The notes beneath the pieces are model-generated. The model was given only the letters and a program-made list of their open reading frames with translations. It was not told where the DNA came from and did no database searches. From NCBI RefSeq assembly GCF_014230465.1, contig NZ_JAAXCY010000006.1:62001-126000 (forward strand): a stretch of DNA of 64,000 nt, read 5' to 3'. The position numbers were made by a program, and so were the translations under genes. Source of the DNA: Pseudomonas cremoris. Its GTDB lineage: Bacteria > Pseudomonadota > Gammaproteobacteria > Pseudomonadales > Pseudomonadaceae. Of this stretch, positions 7,834 to 18,314 are shown in pieces; position 1 is the stretch's first letter, and every line of letters starts with the position of its first letter.

Positions 7834-9881
7834 GCTGCTGCGTCCTCACTCAGGCCGCTGTGGCGCAAGAGTGCGTCAATCGACGGCGCACGTCCGCGGA
7901 AATCGACGAACAACACCATCGGCTCCTGGGAACCACCACGCGCCAGGATCGCCTCGCGAAATGCACGGCCGGTCTCGGCATTGAGCACGCCATCTTCTTC
8001 GAACTTGGAGAAGGCATCTGCCGAGAGCACTTCGGCCCACTTGTAGCTGTAGTAGCCCGCCGCGTAACCGCCGGCGAAGATGTGTGCAAAGCTGTTGGGG
8101 AAGCGGTTGTAGGCCGGTGGACGCATCACCGAAACCTCATCGCGCACGCCTTCGAGCACCTGGGCCACGCTGCGGCCATCACCGTGGGTGGCGTGCAGTT
8201 CGAAGTCGAACAGCGAGAACTCCAGCTGACGCACCATCATCAGGCCGGACTGGAAGTTTTTCGCCGCGAGCATCTTTTGCAGCAGGTCCTGAGGCAGCGG
8301 TTCGCCGCTCTCATAGTGACCCGAGATCAGTGCCAGGCCTTCCGGCTCCCAGCACCAGTTCTCCATGAACTGGCTCGGCAGCTCCACCGCATCCCATGCC
8401 ACACCGTTGATGCCGGATACGCCCGCGTGTTCAACGCGGGTCAGCAGGTGATGCAGGCCGTGGCCGAATTCGTGGAACAGGGTGGTGACTTCATCGTGGG
8501 TCAGCAGAGCAGGCTTGCCGCTGTCGGCCGGGGTGAAGTTGCACACCAGGTTGGCCACCGGGCTTTGCAATACGCCGTCAACCTTACGACGACGGTCGCG
8601 CGCGCCGTCCATCCAGGCGCCACCACGCTTGTTGGCGCGGGCGTACAGGTCGAAGAAGAAGCGGCCGACGTGCTGGCCGTTTTCCTTGATTTCAAACAGG
8701 CGGACATCCGGGTGCCAGGTGTCGAAGCCCTTTTGCTCGGCGATTTCGATGCCGTACAGACGCTGCACAATAGCGAACAGGCCGCCCAGCACTTTGTCGA
8801 TCGGGAAGTAGGCGCGCAGGGCTTCCTGGGACACGCTGTAGCGCTGCTCACGGAGTTTTTCGCCGTAGAAGCCGCTGTCCCAGCTTTGCAGATCGGCACA
8901 GCCTTGCTCGGCAGCGTAAGCCTTGAGTTGCTGCAGGTCCTGGGCGGCAAACGGCTTGCTGCGCTTGGCCAGGTCACGCAGGAAACTCAGCACTTGGTCG
9001 CTGGACTCGGCCATCTTGGTGGCCAGGCTCAGCTCGGAGAACGAGGCGTAGCCCAACAGCTTGGCCAGTTCCTGACGCAGGTCGAGGATTTGTTCCATCA
9101 CCGGCCCGTTGTCGTTCTGACCGGCATTCGGGCCTTGGTCCGACGCCCGGGTGCAGTAGGCCGCGTAGACTTCTTCGCGCAGGGCACGGTCGTGGGCGTA
9201 GGTCATCACCGCGTAGTAACTTGGGAATTCGAGGGTGATCAGCCAGCCGTCGAGGCCCTTGGCCTGGGCGGCGGCAGCCATTTGCGCCTTGGCCGAGTCG
9301 GTCAGGCCGGCGAGGGTGGCTTCATCGGTGACGTGCTTGGTCCAGCCCTGGGTGGCGTCCAGCAATTGGTTGGAGAACTTGCTGCCCAGCTCGGAGAGTT
9401 TGCTCTGCACTTCGGCGTAGCGTTTTTGCTGCTCGGGCGGCAAATCGATACCCGACAGGCGGAAGTCGCGCAGGGAATGTTCCAGGATGGTTTTTTGCGC
9501 CACGTCGAAACCGGCGGCTTCCGGGCTGTTGGCCAGGGCTTCGAAGGCCTGGAACAGCTCACGGTTCTGGCCCATCTCGGTGGAGTAGGCGCTCAATGCT
9601 GGCAGGCAGCCTTCGTAGGCTTCGCGCAGTTCGGCGCTGTTGCACACGGCGTTCAGGTGGCTGACCGGGCTCCAGGCAGCGCCCAGGCGGTCATTCAGTT
9701 CATCCATGGCCAGCACCAGACCGGCCCACGTCGGATTTTTCCCTTGGCTTTGCAGGATGCCTTCGATGGCAACGCGGTTGTCGGCGAGGATCTGTTCAAT
9801 GGCCGGCTGGACGTGCTCGGCACGGATCGCCGAGAACGGCGGCAGGTCGTAGGACTGCAGAAGAGGGTTGTTCGCGCTCAC
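7830..9881 (-). CDS. prlC: Oligopeptidase A (M3 family metallopeptidase)
   Basis: A 683-residue cytoplasmic zinc peptidase that degrades small peptides, including cleaved signal peptides. The thermolysin-like motif HEFGH lies in LFHEFGHGLHHLL about two thirds along the protein. The GTG at 9881 is chosen because it gives MSANNPLLQ and the usual family length, with AAGG about 8 bp upstream. A longer frame begins at 9944 but adds 21 atypical residues. Its stop overlaps the yheV start. Confidence 0.95.
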   Translation of the reverse strand: MSANNPLLQSYDLPPFSAIRAEHVQPAIEQILADNRVAIEGILQSQGKNPTWAGLVLAMDELNDRLGAAWSPVSHLNAVCNSAELREAYEGCLPALSAYSTEMGQNRELFQAFEALANSPEAAGFDVAQKTILEHSLRDFRLSGIDLPPEQQKRYAEVQSKLSELGSKFSNQLLDATQGWTKHVTDEATLAGLTDSAKAQMAAAAQAKGLDGWLITLEFPSYYAVMTYAHDRALREEVYAAYCTRASDQGPNAGQNDNGPVMEQILDLRQELAKLLGYASFSELSLATKMAESSDQVLSFLRDLAKRSKPFAAQDLQQLKAYAAEQGCADLQSWDSGFYGEKLREQRYSVSQEALRAYFPIDKVLGGLFAIVQRLYGIEIAEQKGFDTWHPDVRLFEIKENGQHVGRFFFDLYARANKRGGAWMDGARDRRRKVDGVLQSPVANLVCNFTPADSGKPALLTHDEVTTLFHEFGHGLHHLLTRVEHAGVSGINGVAWDAVELPSQFMENWCWEPEGLALISGHYESGEPLPQDLLQKMLAAKNFQSGLMMVRQLEFSLFDFELHATHGDGRSVAQVLEGVRDEVSVMRPPAYNRFPNSFAHIFAGGYAAGYYSYKWAEVLSADAFSKFEEDGVLNAETGRAFREAILARGGSQEPMVLFVDFRGRAPSIDALLRHSGLSEDAAA

Positions 9882-9983
9882 GGTGGGCACCTTGGCTGAA
9901 GAAACATGTAAGAACAAAGATGGGGCCATCTTAATTACAATCAACGCCCACCGCAGCTATCAGCAGAAGAGAGAGAGGCTATC

Positions 9984-10526
9984 GTGACCCTTCGCACCTA
10001 TCAGAACCACACGCCAACCCTGGGCGCCGGGGCTTTTGTCGATATTTCGGCGGTGGTGATCGGCGATGTCGAAATCGGCCCCGACAGCTCGGTCTGGCCG
10101 CTGACGGTCATTCGCGGCGACATGCACCGCATCCGCATCGGTGCACGCACCAGCGTACAAGACGGCTGCGTGCTGCACATCACCCACGCCGGGCCCTTCA
10201 ACCCGGACGGTTTTCCTCTGCTGATCGGCGACGACGTGACCATCGCCCACAAAGTCATGCTGCATGGCTGCACGGTGGGCAATCGCATCCTGATCGGCAT
10301 GGGCAGCATCGTGATGGACGGTGCCGTGGTGGAAGACGACGTGATCATCGGCGCCGGTAGCCTGGTTCCGCCCGGCAAGAAACTCGAGAGCGGTTTTCTG
10401 TACGTGGGCAGCCCGGTTAAACAGATTCGCCCACTGACTGACAAAGAACGTGCCTTTTTCACCTACAGCGCCGCGAACTACGTGAAGCTCAAAGACCTGC
10501 ACCTGGCTGAAGGATTCGACAGATGA
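9984..10526 (+). CDS. Gamma-carbonic anhydrase family hexapeptide-repeat protein
   Basis: A 180-residue left-handed beta-helix protein with repeated isoleucine/valine hexapeptides (for example VVIGDVEIGPDSSVWP and IGDDVTIAHKVMLHG). The three histidines of the gamma-class zinc site fit HITHAGP and IAHKVMLHG. It resembles YrdA/PA0066; catalytic activity in this subgroup is not assured. The stop overlaps the start of the downstream HAD gene (ATGA), so the two are cotranscribed. Confidence 0.88.
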   Translation: MTLRTYQNHTPTLGAGAFVDISAVVIGDVEIGPDSSVWPLTVIRGDMHRIRIGARTSVQDGCVLHITHAGPFNPDGFPLLIGDDVTIAHKVMLHGCTVGNRILIGMGSIVMDGAVVEDDVIIGAGSLVPPGKKLESGFLYVGSPVKQIRPLTDKERAFFTYSAANYVKLKDLHLAEGFDR

Positions 10527-11182
10527 CCCTGCACTACCAAACCGTTCTGTTCGACTTGGATGGCACCCTCACCGACCCGCGCGAGGGCATCACCCGCTCG
10601 ATCCAATATGCCCTTGGCAAATTGGGCATCGACGAGCCGGACCTGGCCAAACTCGAACACTTTATCGGCCCGCCGTTGCTGCAGGCGTTCATGCAGTTCT
10701 ACGGCTTTGATGAAGCCAAGGCCTGGGAGGCGGTGAATTTCTATCGCGAACGCTTCAAGGTCACCGGGCTGTATGAAAACCACGTGTTCGAGGGTGTGAT
10801 GCCGCTGCTGGAAGACTTGAGCAGCCAAGGCCGCCAGCTCTACGTCGCCACGTCGAAGCCGTGGGTATTCGCTCGCGAGATTGCCCGGCATTTCGATTTT
10901 GCCAAGCACTTCAAGGTGATCTACGGCAGTGAGCTGGACGGCACGCGCACCAACAAAGTCGAGCTGATCGCGCATTTGATGAGCGAAGAAGGCCTGGACC
11001 CGACCACCACCTTGATGATTGGCGACCGCAAGCACGACCTGATCGGCGCGCGCAGCAATGGGCTGGATTCCGCGGCGGTGGGGTATGGGTTTGGCAGTTT
11101 TGAAGAGTTGAGTGCCGAAGCGCCGACTTGGCATTTCGAGACGTTGGCTGAGATGCATCAGGCGTTTTTGCAGCGCGCTTGA
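10523..11182 (+). CDS. HAD superfamily phosphatase (Gph-like)
   Basis: A 219-residue haloacid dehalogenase-type phosphohydrolase. Motif I is DLDGTLTD near residue 11, motif II is the VATSK segment, and motif IV is GDRKHDLIGA. A helical cap between motifs I and II resembles phosphoglycolate phosphatase. It matches PA0065 by position. The physiological substrate cannot be told from sequence. A REP pair (11190-11271) follows the stop. Confidence 0.88.
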   Translation: MTLHYQTVLFDLDGTLTDPREGITRSIQYALGKLGIDEPDLAKLEHFIGPPLLQAFMQFYGFDEAKAWEAVNFYRERFKVTGLYENHVFEGVMPLLEDLSSQGRQLYVATSKPWVFAREIARHFDFAKHFKVIYGSELDGTRTNKVELIAHLMSEEGLDPTTTLMIGDRKHDLIGARSNGLDSAAVGYGFGSFEELSAEAPTWHFETLAEMHQAFLQRA

Positions 11183-11189
11183 GACCGCT

Positions 11190-11271
11190 TTCGCGAGCAA
11201 GCCCGCTCCCACATTCGACCGCATTCTCATGCTGGAAATCGGTCAACTGTGGGAGCGGGCTTGCTCGCGAA
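11190..11271. repeat. REP pair (BIME), head-to-head form
   Basis: Two inverted copies of the REP unit whose core reads GTGGGAGCGGGCTTGC and ends CTCGCGAA: 11190-11213 on the minus strand and 11248-11271 on the plus strand. It lies between two convergent genes, where the stem could end or stabilise transcripts. No REP-associated transposase is in the window. Confidence 0.9.
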
Positions 11272-11277
11272 GAGTCC

Positions 11278-12321
11278 CTAAAGGTCACCCACCTCCAACT
11301 GCCTCAACGCAGCCTTTCGCTCCGCCACCGGCAACCCACCCATCTTCTCCACCGCTGCATAAAACTTCACCCAATCCCCATCTACCTGCGCAAACAACGC
11401 CGCAAACGCCGGCACCCATTGGTCATACAGCCCAAACGGCAACAACCGTGCATTGTTCATCGGCTGGTTGATCCACACGTCATAACGCTTATCGCCACCC
11501 CATCGGCTATCCCGTAACACCTGGTAGTCGCTGCGCAGGCGCTCGAACTCAGCCGCTTTGGCACGCCGCATCACATCGGAGGCAAGGGGCTGGGCATACA
11601 GTTTTTCCAGGCGCTGGCGAGTGTCGAGGACCAGTTGGGTAAACTCGTCACGTTGCTGTACCGCCGACAGACTGGCCGGTGCCAATCCCCGCGCGGCACG
11701 CCATTGGCGCGTGCCTTCCTGCTCGACGAAGTTGGCGTAGGACTCGTTGAACTCGGTGTCATCCTTCACATAGAAACGCTGGTGCGCCAACTCATGAAAG
11801 ATCAGCGTGGCCAGGCGCTCATCACCCCAGTTCATCATCGAGTTCATGATCGGGTCGTTGAACCAGCCCAGGGTGGAATAGGCCTCGACGCCGCCAATCG
11901 ACACGTCCATGCCCTGTTGCTTCAACAACGCCGCCTCGCCGCGTGCGGCGCCCTGGTTGTAGTAGCCGCGATAGGCCACGCAGCCGGCGATGGGGAAGCA
12001 ATGGTTTTCGGGAGATAGAGAAAACTCCGACGTGGCGAACACATTCCAGACCACATAGGGCCGTCCAATATCGGCGTACAAGCGGTAACTCTGGTTGTCG
12101 GGCAAGTGCAGGTGTTCACTGGCAAAGGTGCGCGCCTTTTGTGATTGCACCAGATGATCCCGCAGCAGTTGAGGGCGGGAAGGGTCGGCGATGACCTTGG
12201 AAACCGGCTCCCGCGCCCGCAGCAATTGCCACTGGCCGCTGGCCAATTGGCCGTAATAACTGACGCTGGAACAGCCGCTGAGCAGCACAACCATCAACCC
12301 TGGAAGAAAACGCCTGACCAT
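11278..12321 (-). CDS. Lipoprotein aminopeptidase-like protein (DUF2265 family)
   Basis: A 347-residue protein starting at ATG 12321, with AGGAG about 10 bp upstream. The N-terminus MVRRFLPGLMVVLLSGC is a lipoprotein signal with the lipobox LLSGC. The zinc-peptidase motif HELAH is followed by a conserved Glu region (DDTEFNESYANFVEQEG), as in the family annotated as predicted aminopeptidase (PF10023). Export and lipidation place it in the cell envelope. A frame extending to 12447 would add 42 residues ahead of the signal and is rejected. It is divergent from the small lipoprotein gene at 12462. Confidence 0.88.
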   Translation of the reverse strand: MVRRFLPGLMVVLLSGCSSVSYYGQLASGQWQLLRAREPVSKVIADPSRPQLLRDHLVQSQKARTFASEHLHLPDNQSYRLYADIGRPYVVWNVFATSEFSLSPENHCFPIAGCVAYRGYYNQGAARGEAALLKQQGMDVSIGGVEAYSTLGWFNDPIMNSMMNWGDERLATLIFHELAHQRFYVKDDTEFNESYANFVEQEGTRQWRAARGLAPASLSAVQQRDEFTQLVLDTRQRLEKLYAQPLASDVMRRAKAAEFERLRSDYQVLRDSRWGGDKRYDVWINQPMNNARLLPFGLYDQWVPAFAALFAQVDGDWVKFYAAVEKMGGLPVAERKAALRQLEVGDL

Positions 12322-12461
12322 GCCACGACTGCTCCTGGGTAATTTGCTCGCCAGACTATCCTGCCCGTACGGAATTTTTCCATGGCGTTGCGTGTTTATA
12401 CTGATGGAGAGCCTGCTGCATTGGCCGCAAGGCTCAACTTTTTCCAACCTTGAGGCCCGCC

Positions 12462-12884
12462 ATGCGCCAGCTTTTGCTTCCCATCACTGCCCTGTTCCTC
12501 AGCGCCTGTGCAATGACGCCCCTACCGCCAGTGGACCCGCAGCAGGCCTGGGTTGACTTCGCCACCCCGACACCCGGCGCCAAACTGGTGATGGCGCAGC
12601 GCCTGGACGGAAAGAACCTCAACGATGGGCGCTTTTTCCAAGTCCCGCCGGGCAGTCACGAATTGATGGTGCGCTTTGACTTTGAGGTGCCCACCGGCGG
12701 TAGCTTCAGCGGGTTTGGGCAAACGACCGACCGCACGTGTTTCATAACGTTGCAGTACGACCATTTCGAGGCTGGCCAACGCTATCGCCTGGAAGGACGC
12801 TCGCTGGCCTACACACCAAACATCCGTTTGTACAACACCACCCGCCAATTGCTGGCCGAAGAGCGCAGCGTCAACTGTCTCTGA
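12462..12884 (+). CDS. Small lipoprotein of unknown function
   Basis: A 140-residue protein starting at ATG 12462 with GAGG 6 bp upstream. The signal MRQLLLPITALFLSAC ends in a lipobox, so it should be a lipid-anchored envelope protein. The rest contains PPGSHELMVRFDFEV and a paired Cys (RTCF, SVNC). The PxGxHxLxVRF-like core recalls the PEGA-like lipoproteins of Pseudomonas near PA0061-PA0063. Function is unknown. It converges with the DUF1161 gene, with the two stops abutting at 12884/12885. Confidence 0.75.
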   Translation: MRQLLLPITALFLSACAMTPLPPVDPQQAWVDFATPTPGAKLVMAQRLDGKNLNDGRFFQVPPGSHELMVRFDFEVPTGGSFSGFGQTTDRTCFITLQYDHFEAGQRYRLEGRSLAYTPNIRLYNTTRQLLAEERSVNCL

Positions 12885-13124
12885 TCAGTCGTTGTTCTTC
12901 TGATAGATGATGGCTTTGGTACCGTTCTCACAGCTGCCGACGACCATGGCTACATCATGCTTGTCAGCTTCTTCCTTGCTGACAACTTCCAAGGTGTAGG
13001 ACGGCACCGCGTTAGCCTGGATCTTGACCTCGATCTCTTTCCTGAGCTCTTCACAATCTTTCGGCGCGGCCACAGCCGTCGTGGCCAATACGCCGCAGAT
13101 GATCGCCAAGGCAAAACGTTTCAT
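12885..13124 (-). CDS. DUF1161 family periplasmic protein
   Basis: A 79-residue secreted protein: signal peptide to about residue 19 (TTAVAA-PKDC), then CEELRKEIEVKIQANAV...YTLEVV...VVGSCENGTKAI. The two cysteines of the mature part probably form a disulfide. This is the DUF1161 family of unknown function. A second member lies at 15042-15269, so the window holds a paralogous pair. Confidence 0.85.
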   Translation of the reverse strand: MKRFALAIICGVLATTAVAAPKDCEELRKEIEVKIQANAVPSYTLEVVSKEEADKHDVAMVVGSCENGTKAIIYQKNND

Positions 13125-13227
13125 GTGTGAAGCTCCCTGAATGCACTGCGCACGGGTGTGCGCCTAGGCAGTAATGGCTATTCGACCACAGTTTGTAAAC
13201 GCGAGTTCTGATTTAACACAAACCAAA

Positions 13228-13316
13228 TGTGGGAGCGGGCTTGCTCGCGAATGCGGTGTAACAGTCACAGATTCATTGACTGACACACCGCATTCGCGAG
13301 CAAGCCCGCTCCCACA
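13228..13316. repeat. REP pair (BIME), tail-to-tail form
   Basis: Inverted REP units at 13228-13251 (plus) and 13293-13316 (minus). The symmetry extends inwards as CGAATGCGGTGT/ACACCGCATTCG around a short loop, so the whole block can fold as one long hairpin. It lies between the osmC stop and the DUF1161 gene. Confidence 0.9.
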
Positions 13317-13330
13317 GGGGTTTTGCTGCG

Positions 13331-13762
13331 TTAGCTGACTAGGGTGGCATCCAGGCTGATTTTTGCATTCAGCACCTTGGACACCGGGCACCCTTCCTTG
13401 GCCTTCTTGCTCAGTTCATCAAACTGCGCCTGGCTTGCGCCGGGGATCTTGGCCTTGAGAATCAGGTGCACGGCCGTAATAGCAAAGCCACCCTCAACCT
13501 GGTCCAGGGTCACTTCGGCCTGGGTGTCGATGCTGTCAGCCTTGAGCCCGGCGTCGCCAAGGATCATGGAAAACGCCATGGAGAAGCAGCCGGCATGGGC
13601 CGCGCCGATCAATTCCTCGGGGTTGGTGCCCTTACCACCCTCGAAGCGGGCCTTGAAACCGTAGGGCGCTTCGCGCAATACGCCGGTTTCCGTGGAGATG
13701 GAGCCCAGGCCTGTCTTCAGGTCACCTTCCCAATGCGCGGATGCTTTTTTCACGATACTCAT
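13331..13762 (-). CDS. osmC: OsmC family organic hydroperoxide reductase
   Basis: A 143-residue protein beginning MSIVKKASAHWEGDLK, from ATG 13762 with GAGGAG about 7 bp upstream. The two redox cysteines are in AHAGCFSMAF and EGCPVSKVL. OsmC reduces organic hydroperoxides and is induced by osmotic stress or stationary phase. The position matches PA0059. A longer in-frame start at 13831 lacks family similarity and is rejected. Confidence 0.93.
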   Translation of the reverse strand: MSIVKKASAHWEGDLKTGLGSISTETGVLREAPYGFKARFEGGKGTNPEELIGAAHAGCFSMAFSMILGDAGLKADSIDTQAEVTLDQVEGGFAITAVHLILKAKIPGASQAQFDELSKKAKEGCPVSKVLNAKISLDATLVS

Positions 13763-13947
13763 AGCGGTCTCCTCGAACGGTGGTTTTGCGTCAGTAAGGG
13801 TTCTGAGGATAGTCGGCATGGCAAAGTTCATCTTGTCGGAGAAACCTAGCGATCCAGTAGGAAATATCCCGACCTGCTATTGAATCTCGGGTATATGCCC
13901 ACATCTCATAGAGCATGCACATGAAGCGGCAGGTTTTGGTTCGTCTA

Positions 13948-13980
13948 TAAGCCTGCGCACCTAATGGAGAAGCAGGCTTA
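13948..13980 (+). promoter_or_regulatory. Hairpin around the ribosome-binding site of the LLM oxidoreductase gene
   Basis: A perfect 9-bp inverted repeat TAAGCCTGC/GCAGGCTTA (13948-13956 and 13972-13980) ends at the A of the start codon. The Shine-Dalgarno GGAG (13966-13969) sits in the 15-nt loop. It could modulate translation or be a protein operator. Confidence 0.4.
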
Positions 13981-14981
13981 TGAAATCGCTGTCCGACGTA
14001 AAGTTCTCGACCCTCGACCTGGTGCCCGTGCGCGCCAACGGCAGTCCTGCGCAGTCGCTGCGCAATTCCCTGGACCTGGCCCAGCACGTAGAAAAGTTCG
14101 GCTACAACCGCTTTTGGGTGGCTGAACATCACAACATGGATGGCATTGCCAGCTCCGCCACCTCAGTATTGCTCGGCTACCTCGCCGGCGGCACCTCGAC
14201 GATTCGCGTCGGTTCCGGCGGCGTGATGTTGCCCAATCACGCGCCGTTGGTGATCGCCGAACAGTTCGGCACCCTGGAAAGCCTCTACCCCGGCCGTATT
14301 GACCTGGGCCTGGGCCGAGCCCCTGGTTCCGACCAGATGACCGCCCGCGCCCTTCGCCGTGAACGCTCTGGCAGCGCCGACGACTTCCCCGAAGACGTGG
14401 CCGAACTGATGGCCTACCTGGGCCCGCGCACGCCCGACCAACGAGTGATCGCGGTCCCCGGCACCGGCACCAACGTACCCGTGTGGCTGCTCGGTTCCAG
14501 CCTGTTCAGCGCACAGTTGGCCGGCGAACGCGGCTTGCCCTACGCCTTCGCCTCGCATTTCGCACCGCGCCTGATGCATGAAGCGATTCGCGTGTACCGC
14601 AACCACTTCAAGCCTTCGGCCGTATTGGATAAGCCCTACGTAATGCTCGGTATTCCTCTGGTGGCAGCGGACACCGACGAGCAAGCCGATTACCTGGCCA
14701 CCTCGGTCTACCAACGCATCCTCGCGCTGATGCGCGGGCAAAGCCTGGTGCAGCGCCCACCGGTGAAAACCATGGAAGGCCTGTGGCTACCCCACGAAAA
14801 AGACGCCGTAGGCAGCTTCCTCGGCCTGGCAATGGTGGGCAGCCCGGCGAAAATCCGCGCCAAACTGGAAGTGTTGATCGAGCAAACCGGTGCCGATGAA
14901 CTGATCTTCACCTGCGACCTGTATGAGCACGCCGACCGGATTCATTCCTACGAGCTGCTGGCGCAATTGATGAAAGGGTAA
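13980..14981 (+). CDS. LLM-class flavin-dependent oxidoreductase
   Basis: A 333-residue luciferase-like TIM-barrel protein using reduced FMN. Visible family motifs are [17 protein letters not shown] near residue 40 and the segment [13 protein letters not shown]. It belongs to the group with a MsnO8/YhbW-type N-terminus, for which the substrate is unknown. It stands alone on the plus strand, followed by a strong bidirectional terminator. Confidence 0.88.
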   Translation: MKSLSDVKFSTLDLVPVRANGSPAQSLRNSLDLAQHVEKFGYNRFWVAEHHNMDGIASSATSVLLGYLAGGTSTIRVGSGGVMLPNHAPLVIAEQFGTLESLYPGRIDLGLGRAPGSDQMTARALRRERSGSADDFPEDVAELMAYLGPRTPDQRVIAVPGTGTNVPVWLLGSSLFSAQLAGERGLPYAFASHFAPRLMHEAIRVYRNHFKPSAVLDKPYVMLGIPLVAADTDEQADYLATSVYQRILALMRGQSLVQRPPVKTMEGLWLPHEKDAVGSFLGLAMVGSPAKIRAKLEVLIEQTGADELIFTCDLYEHADRIHSYELLAQLMKG

Positions 14982-14992
14982 AACCATCGGGC

Positions 14993-15026
14993 ATAAAAAA
15001 CCGACTCACCTGAGTCGGTTTTTTAT
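14993..15026. terminator. Bidirectional intrinsic terminator
   Basis: AAAAAACCGACTCA-CC-TGAGTCGG followed by TTTTTT: an 8-bp GC-rich stem flanked by A-run and T-run. It can end both the LLM gene (plus) and the converging DUF1161 gene (minus). Confidence 0.9.
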
Positions 15027-15041
15027 GTCTGCAACACGGGA

Positions 15042-15269
15042 TTAACCGCGCTTGTAAGCAATTTCCTTGGTACCGGCCTCGCAGCTACCGACTACTTTGT
15101 AACCTTCAGCTGCAGCGCCCTTATCCACCACTTCCAGCGAATAATGCGTGGCGCCCTTGGCGTCGATTTTCGCTGCAATCTCGCTTTTCAGCTCTTCACA
15201 AGGCTTGCCCGCCGCCAGGGCTGTGCCCGCGATGCTCAACAAACCTACCGCTAACAGGAGCTTCTTCAT
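15042..15269 (-). CDS. DUF1161 family periplasmic protein (second copy)
   Basis: A 75-residue secreted protein: signal MKKLLLAVGLLSIAGTALA, then CEELKSEIAAKIDAKGATHYSLEVV and VVGSCEAGTKEIAYKRG. It shares the full DUF1161 pattern, including the two cysteines, with the product of 12885-13124. Function is unknown. The gene ends just before the bidirectional terminator at 14993-15026. Confidence 0.85.
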   Translation of the reverse strand: MKKLLLAVGLLSIAGTALAAGKPCEELKSEIAAKIDAKGATHYSLEVVDKGAAAEGYKVVGSCEAGTKEIAYKRG

Positions 15270-15385
15270 CCGTTACGTTCCTTGCGCTGATCGAAAAGAG
15301 CGTGCCGACGCCTATCGCGTCGGCACCCATTGTTTGTAGCGCAGGTTATGGCAATCGGCCAGTCGGCAAAGTTCAACCGGTGCGA

Positions 15386-15601
15386 TCAACTACTGGCAAT
15401 TCGGAATCCCACTTTGAGGGTGACTTGGAAATGCGCGGCCTTGCCGTCCTTGATGTGGCCACGGGTATCGACTACCTCAAACCACTCCAGGTGCTTGATG
15501 CTCTTGTGGGCTTCGGCCAGGGCATTGTTGATGGCGTCTTCGATGCTGGAGGTCGAAGAGCCAACCAGTTCGACTTTCTTGTAGGTGTGATGATCACTCA
15601 T
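15386..15601 (-). CDS. Dodecin family flavin-binding protein
   Basis: A 71-residue protein with the dodecin pattern [10 protein letters not shown]...[13 protein letters not shown], then [13 protein letters not shown] and [11 protein letters not shown]. Dodecins form hollow dodecamers that bind pairs of flavins and act as flavin buffers. The tryptophan of HLEWFEVV is the residue that stacks on flavin in the family. AGGAGA lies ahead of the ATG. It may be cotranscribed with the DUF1161 gene 116 bp downstream. Confidence 0.93.
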   Translation of the reverse strand: MSDHHTYKKVELVGSSTSSIEDAINNALAEAHKSIKHLEWFEVVDTRGHIKDGKAAHFQVTLKVGFRIASS

Positions 15602-15757
15602 GGCAGTTCTCCTAAGGGTCGTTAAGCAAGCGTAGCAGTCAATGTTCGTACTGCTTCTGGCGGCAGTTCCTACGTGAAAGTTCAGATTTACTGCACTTTC
15701 TGAAACGGCCGTAGTCGGTATCTACACACGCCACTCAATCACTTCAGGAGAGTCCAC

Positions 15758-16084
15758 ATGGCCAACACTTCTTTACGCAAAGCGTCACTGGAAAGCATGG
15801 AAGCCGAGATTTCGAGCCTGCTCAAATCTCTGGAAAGCCTCAAGGACGATGCGTCTGACGAGTCGCGCAAAACCTTGAAGGCCCTGAAAAGCAATGCCGA
15901 GAATGCCCTCAAGCATTCCCGCCACTTGATCAGCGATGCCTACGAAGAAAGCAAAGTCAAAATCCGCGAAACCGGTGTTGCAACCCGGGACTACGCACAA
16001 GAACACCCATGGACTACAGCCGGTGTTGCCGTAGGCGCGCTCGGCCTGTTGGCCGCTTACCTGCTGTGCAAGCGCGGTGACTAA
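15758..16084 (+). CDS. DUF883 (ElaB/YqjD-like) membrane-anchored protein
   Basis: A 108-residue protein. Residues 10-80 form a long amphipathic coiled-coil helix, followed by [31 protein letters not shown], one C-terminal membrane anchor preceded by the conserved HPW motif. This is the YqjD/ElaB/DUF883 architecture, whose members bind ribosomes at the inner membrane in stationary phase. The stop overlaps the 3' end of the converging trpI gene by 4 bp. Confidence 0.88.
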   Translation: MANTSLRKASLESMEAEISSLLKSLESLKDDASDESRKTLKALKSNAENALKHSRHLISDAYEESKVKIRETGVATRDYAQEHPWTTAGVAVGALGLLAAYLLCKRGD

Positions 16085-16977
16085 ACCGGCTCGCGCAAAA
16101 GCTCTGCCTTGAGCCACTGCGCCAGCTGCTGAGCGCGCCCGTCCGCGGCGCGCTTGGGTAGCCACAACGCCAGGTGCGCCGGGGTTTCGCTGAAACCCCA
16201 TGGCGCCACCAGGCGACCTGCACGCAGGTCTTCTGCCACCAACGGTTCAGGCGCAATCGCCACGCCCAAACCTGCCACCGCTGCTTCCAGTAAATAATAC
16301 AAATGCTCAAACCCCTGGCCGTGTTTCAACGCGTCGGGCTCGATGCCGTGTTGCTGCGCCCAACTAGGCCAGGCCTGCGGACGTGAGGTGGTGTGCAACA
16401 ACGCTTCACCGCACAAGGCCTGGGCCGGCGCCTGGCGCAGCCGCTCGTAACCGGCGAAACGCGGGCTCATCACCGGGCCTATTCGTTCGCTGGCCAGTTC
16501 GTACACCTGCATATCCGCCGGCCATGGCGGCTCGGCGAACACCAGCAGGGCGTCGAGACCAGGCCGTCTCGGGTCAAGGTCGCCGTCACCCGCCGACAGG
16601 TGCAGGCGCAGGTCCGGCAGGTCGGCATTCAAGCGACCCAAACGTGGGATCAACCAGCGCGCCAGCAAGCTGCCCGAGCACCCGAGTACGAACGGCGCAT
16701 CGGCGCTGGCCTGGGTCAGTTCGGCACACACGTCCCTTAACCGCTCAAACGCATCGGTGCTGGCATCGCGCAGTCGGGCACCTGCATCTGTGAGTTTAAG
16801 GCCGCGCCCATCCTTGACGAACAAGCTGATACCCAAATGCTCCTCCAGCACCTTCAACTGCCGACTCACCGCACCGTGAGTCACGTGCAGTTGTTCAGCC
16901 GCCTGACTCACGCTGTTCAAACGGGCAGTAGCCTCAAATGCACGCAGGGCATTGAGGGGAGGGAGGTCTCGGCTCAT
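16081..16977 (-). CDS. trpI: TrpI, LysR-type activator of trpBA
   Basis: A 298-residue LysR-family regulator. The N-terminal winged helix reads [41 protein letters not shown]. It is divergent from trpB with about 110 bp between start codons, the classical Pseudomonas arrangement in which TrpI senses indoleglycerol phosphate and activates trpBA while repressing itself. The operators should lie in 16978-17087. Confidence 0.95.
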   Translation of the reverse strand: MSRDLPPLNALRAFEATARLNSVSQAAEQLHVTHGAVSRQLKVLEEHLGISLFVKDGRGLKLTDAGARLRDASTDAFERLRDVCAELTQASADAPFVLGCSGSLLARWLIPRLGRLNADLPDLRLHLSAGDGDLDPRRPGLDALLVFAEPPWPADMQVYELASERIGPVMSPRFAGYERLRQAPAQALCGEALLHTTSRPQAWPSWAQQHGIEPDALKHGQGFEHLYYLLEAAVAGLGVAIAPEPLVAEDLRAGRLVAPWGFSETPAHLALWLPKRAADGRAQQLAQWLKAELLREPV

Positions 16978-17027
16978 CTGTGAGTTTTCCTGACAGGTTT
17001 CGGCGATCTTATCGGTTTTCAGCGTAG

Positions 17028-18314
<1,287 letters not shown>

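Noticed and set aside
7860..9899. 679-codon open frame antisense to prlC
   Set aside because: Composition is His/Gln/Val-rich as expected from the complement of prlC codons; no family match or start signals.
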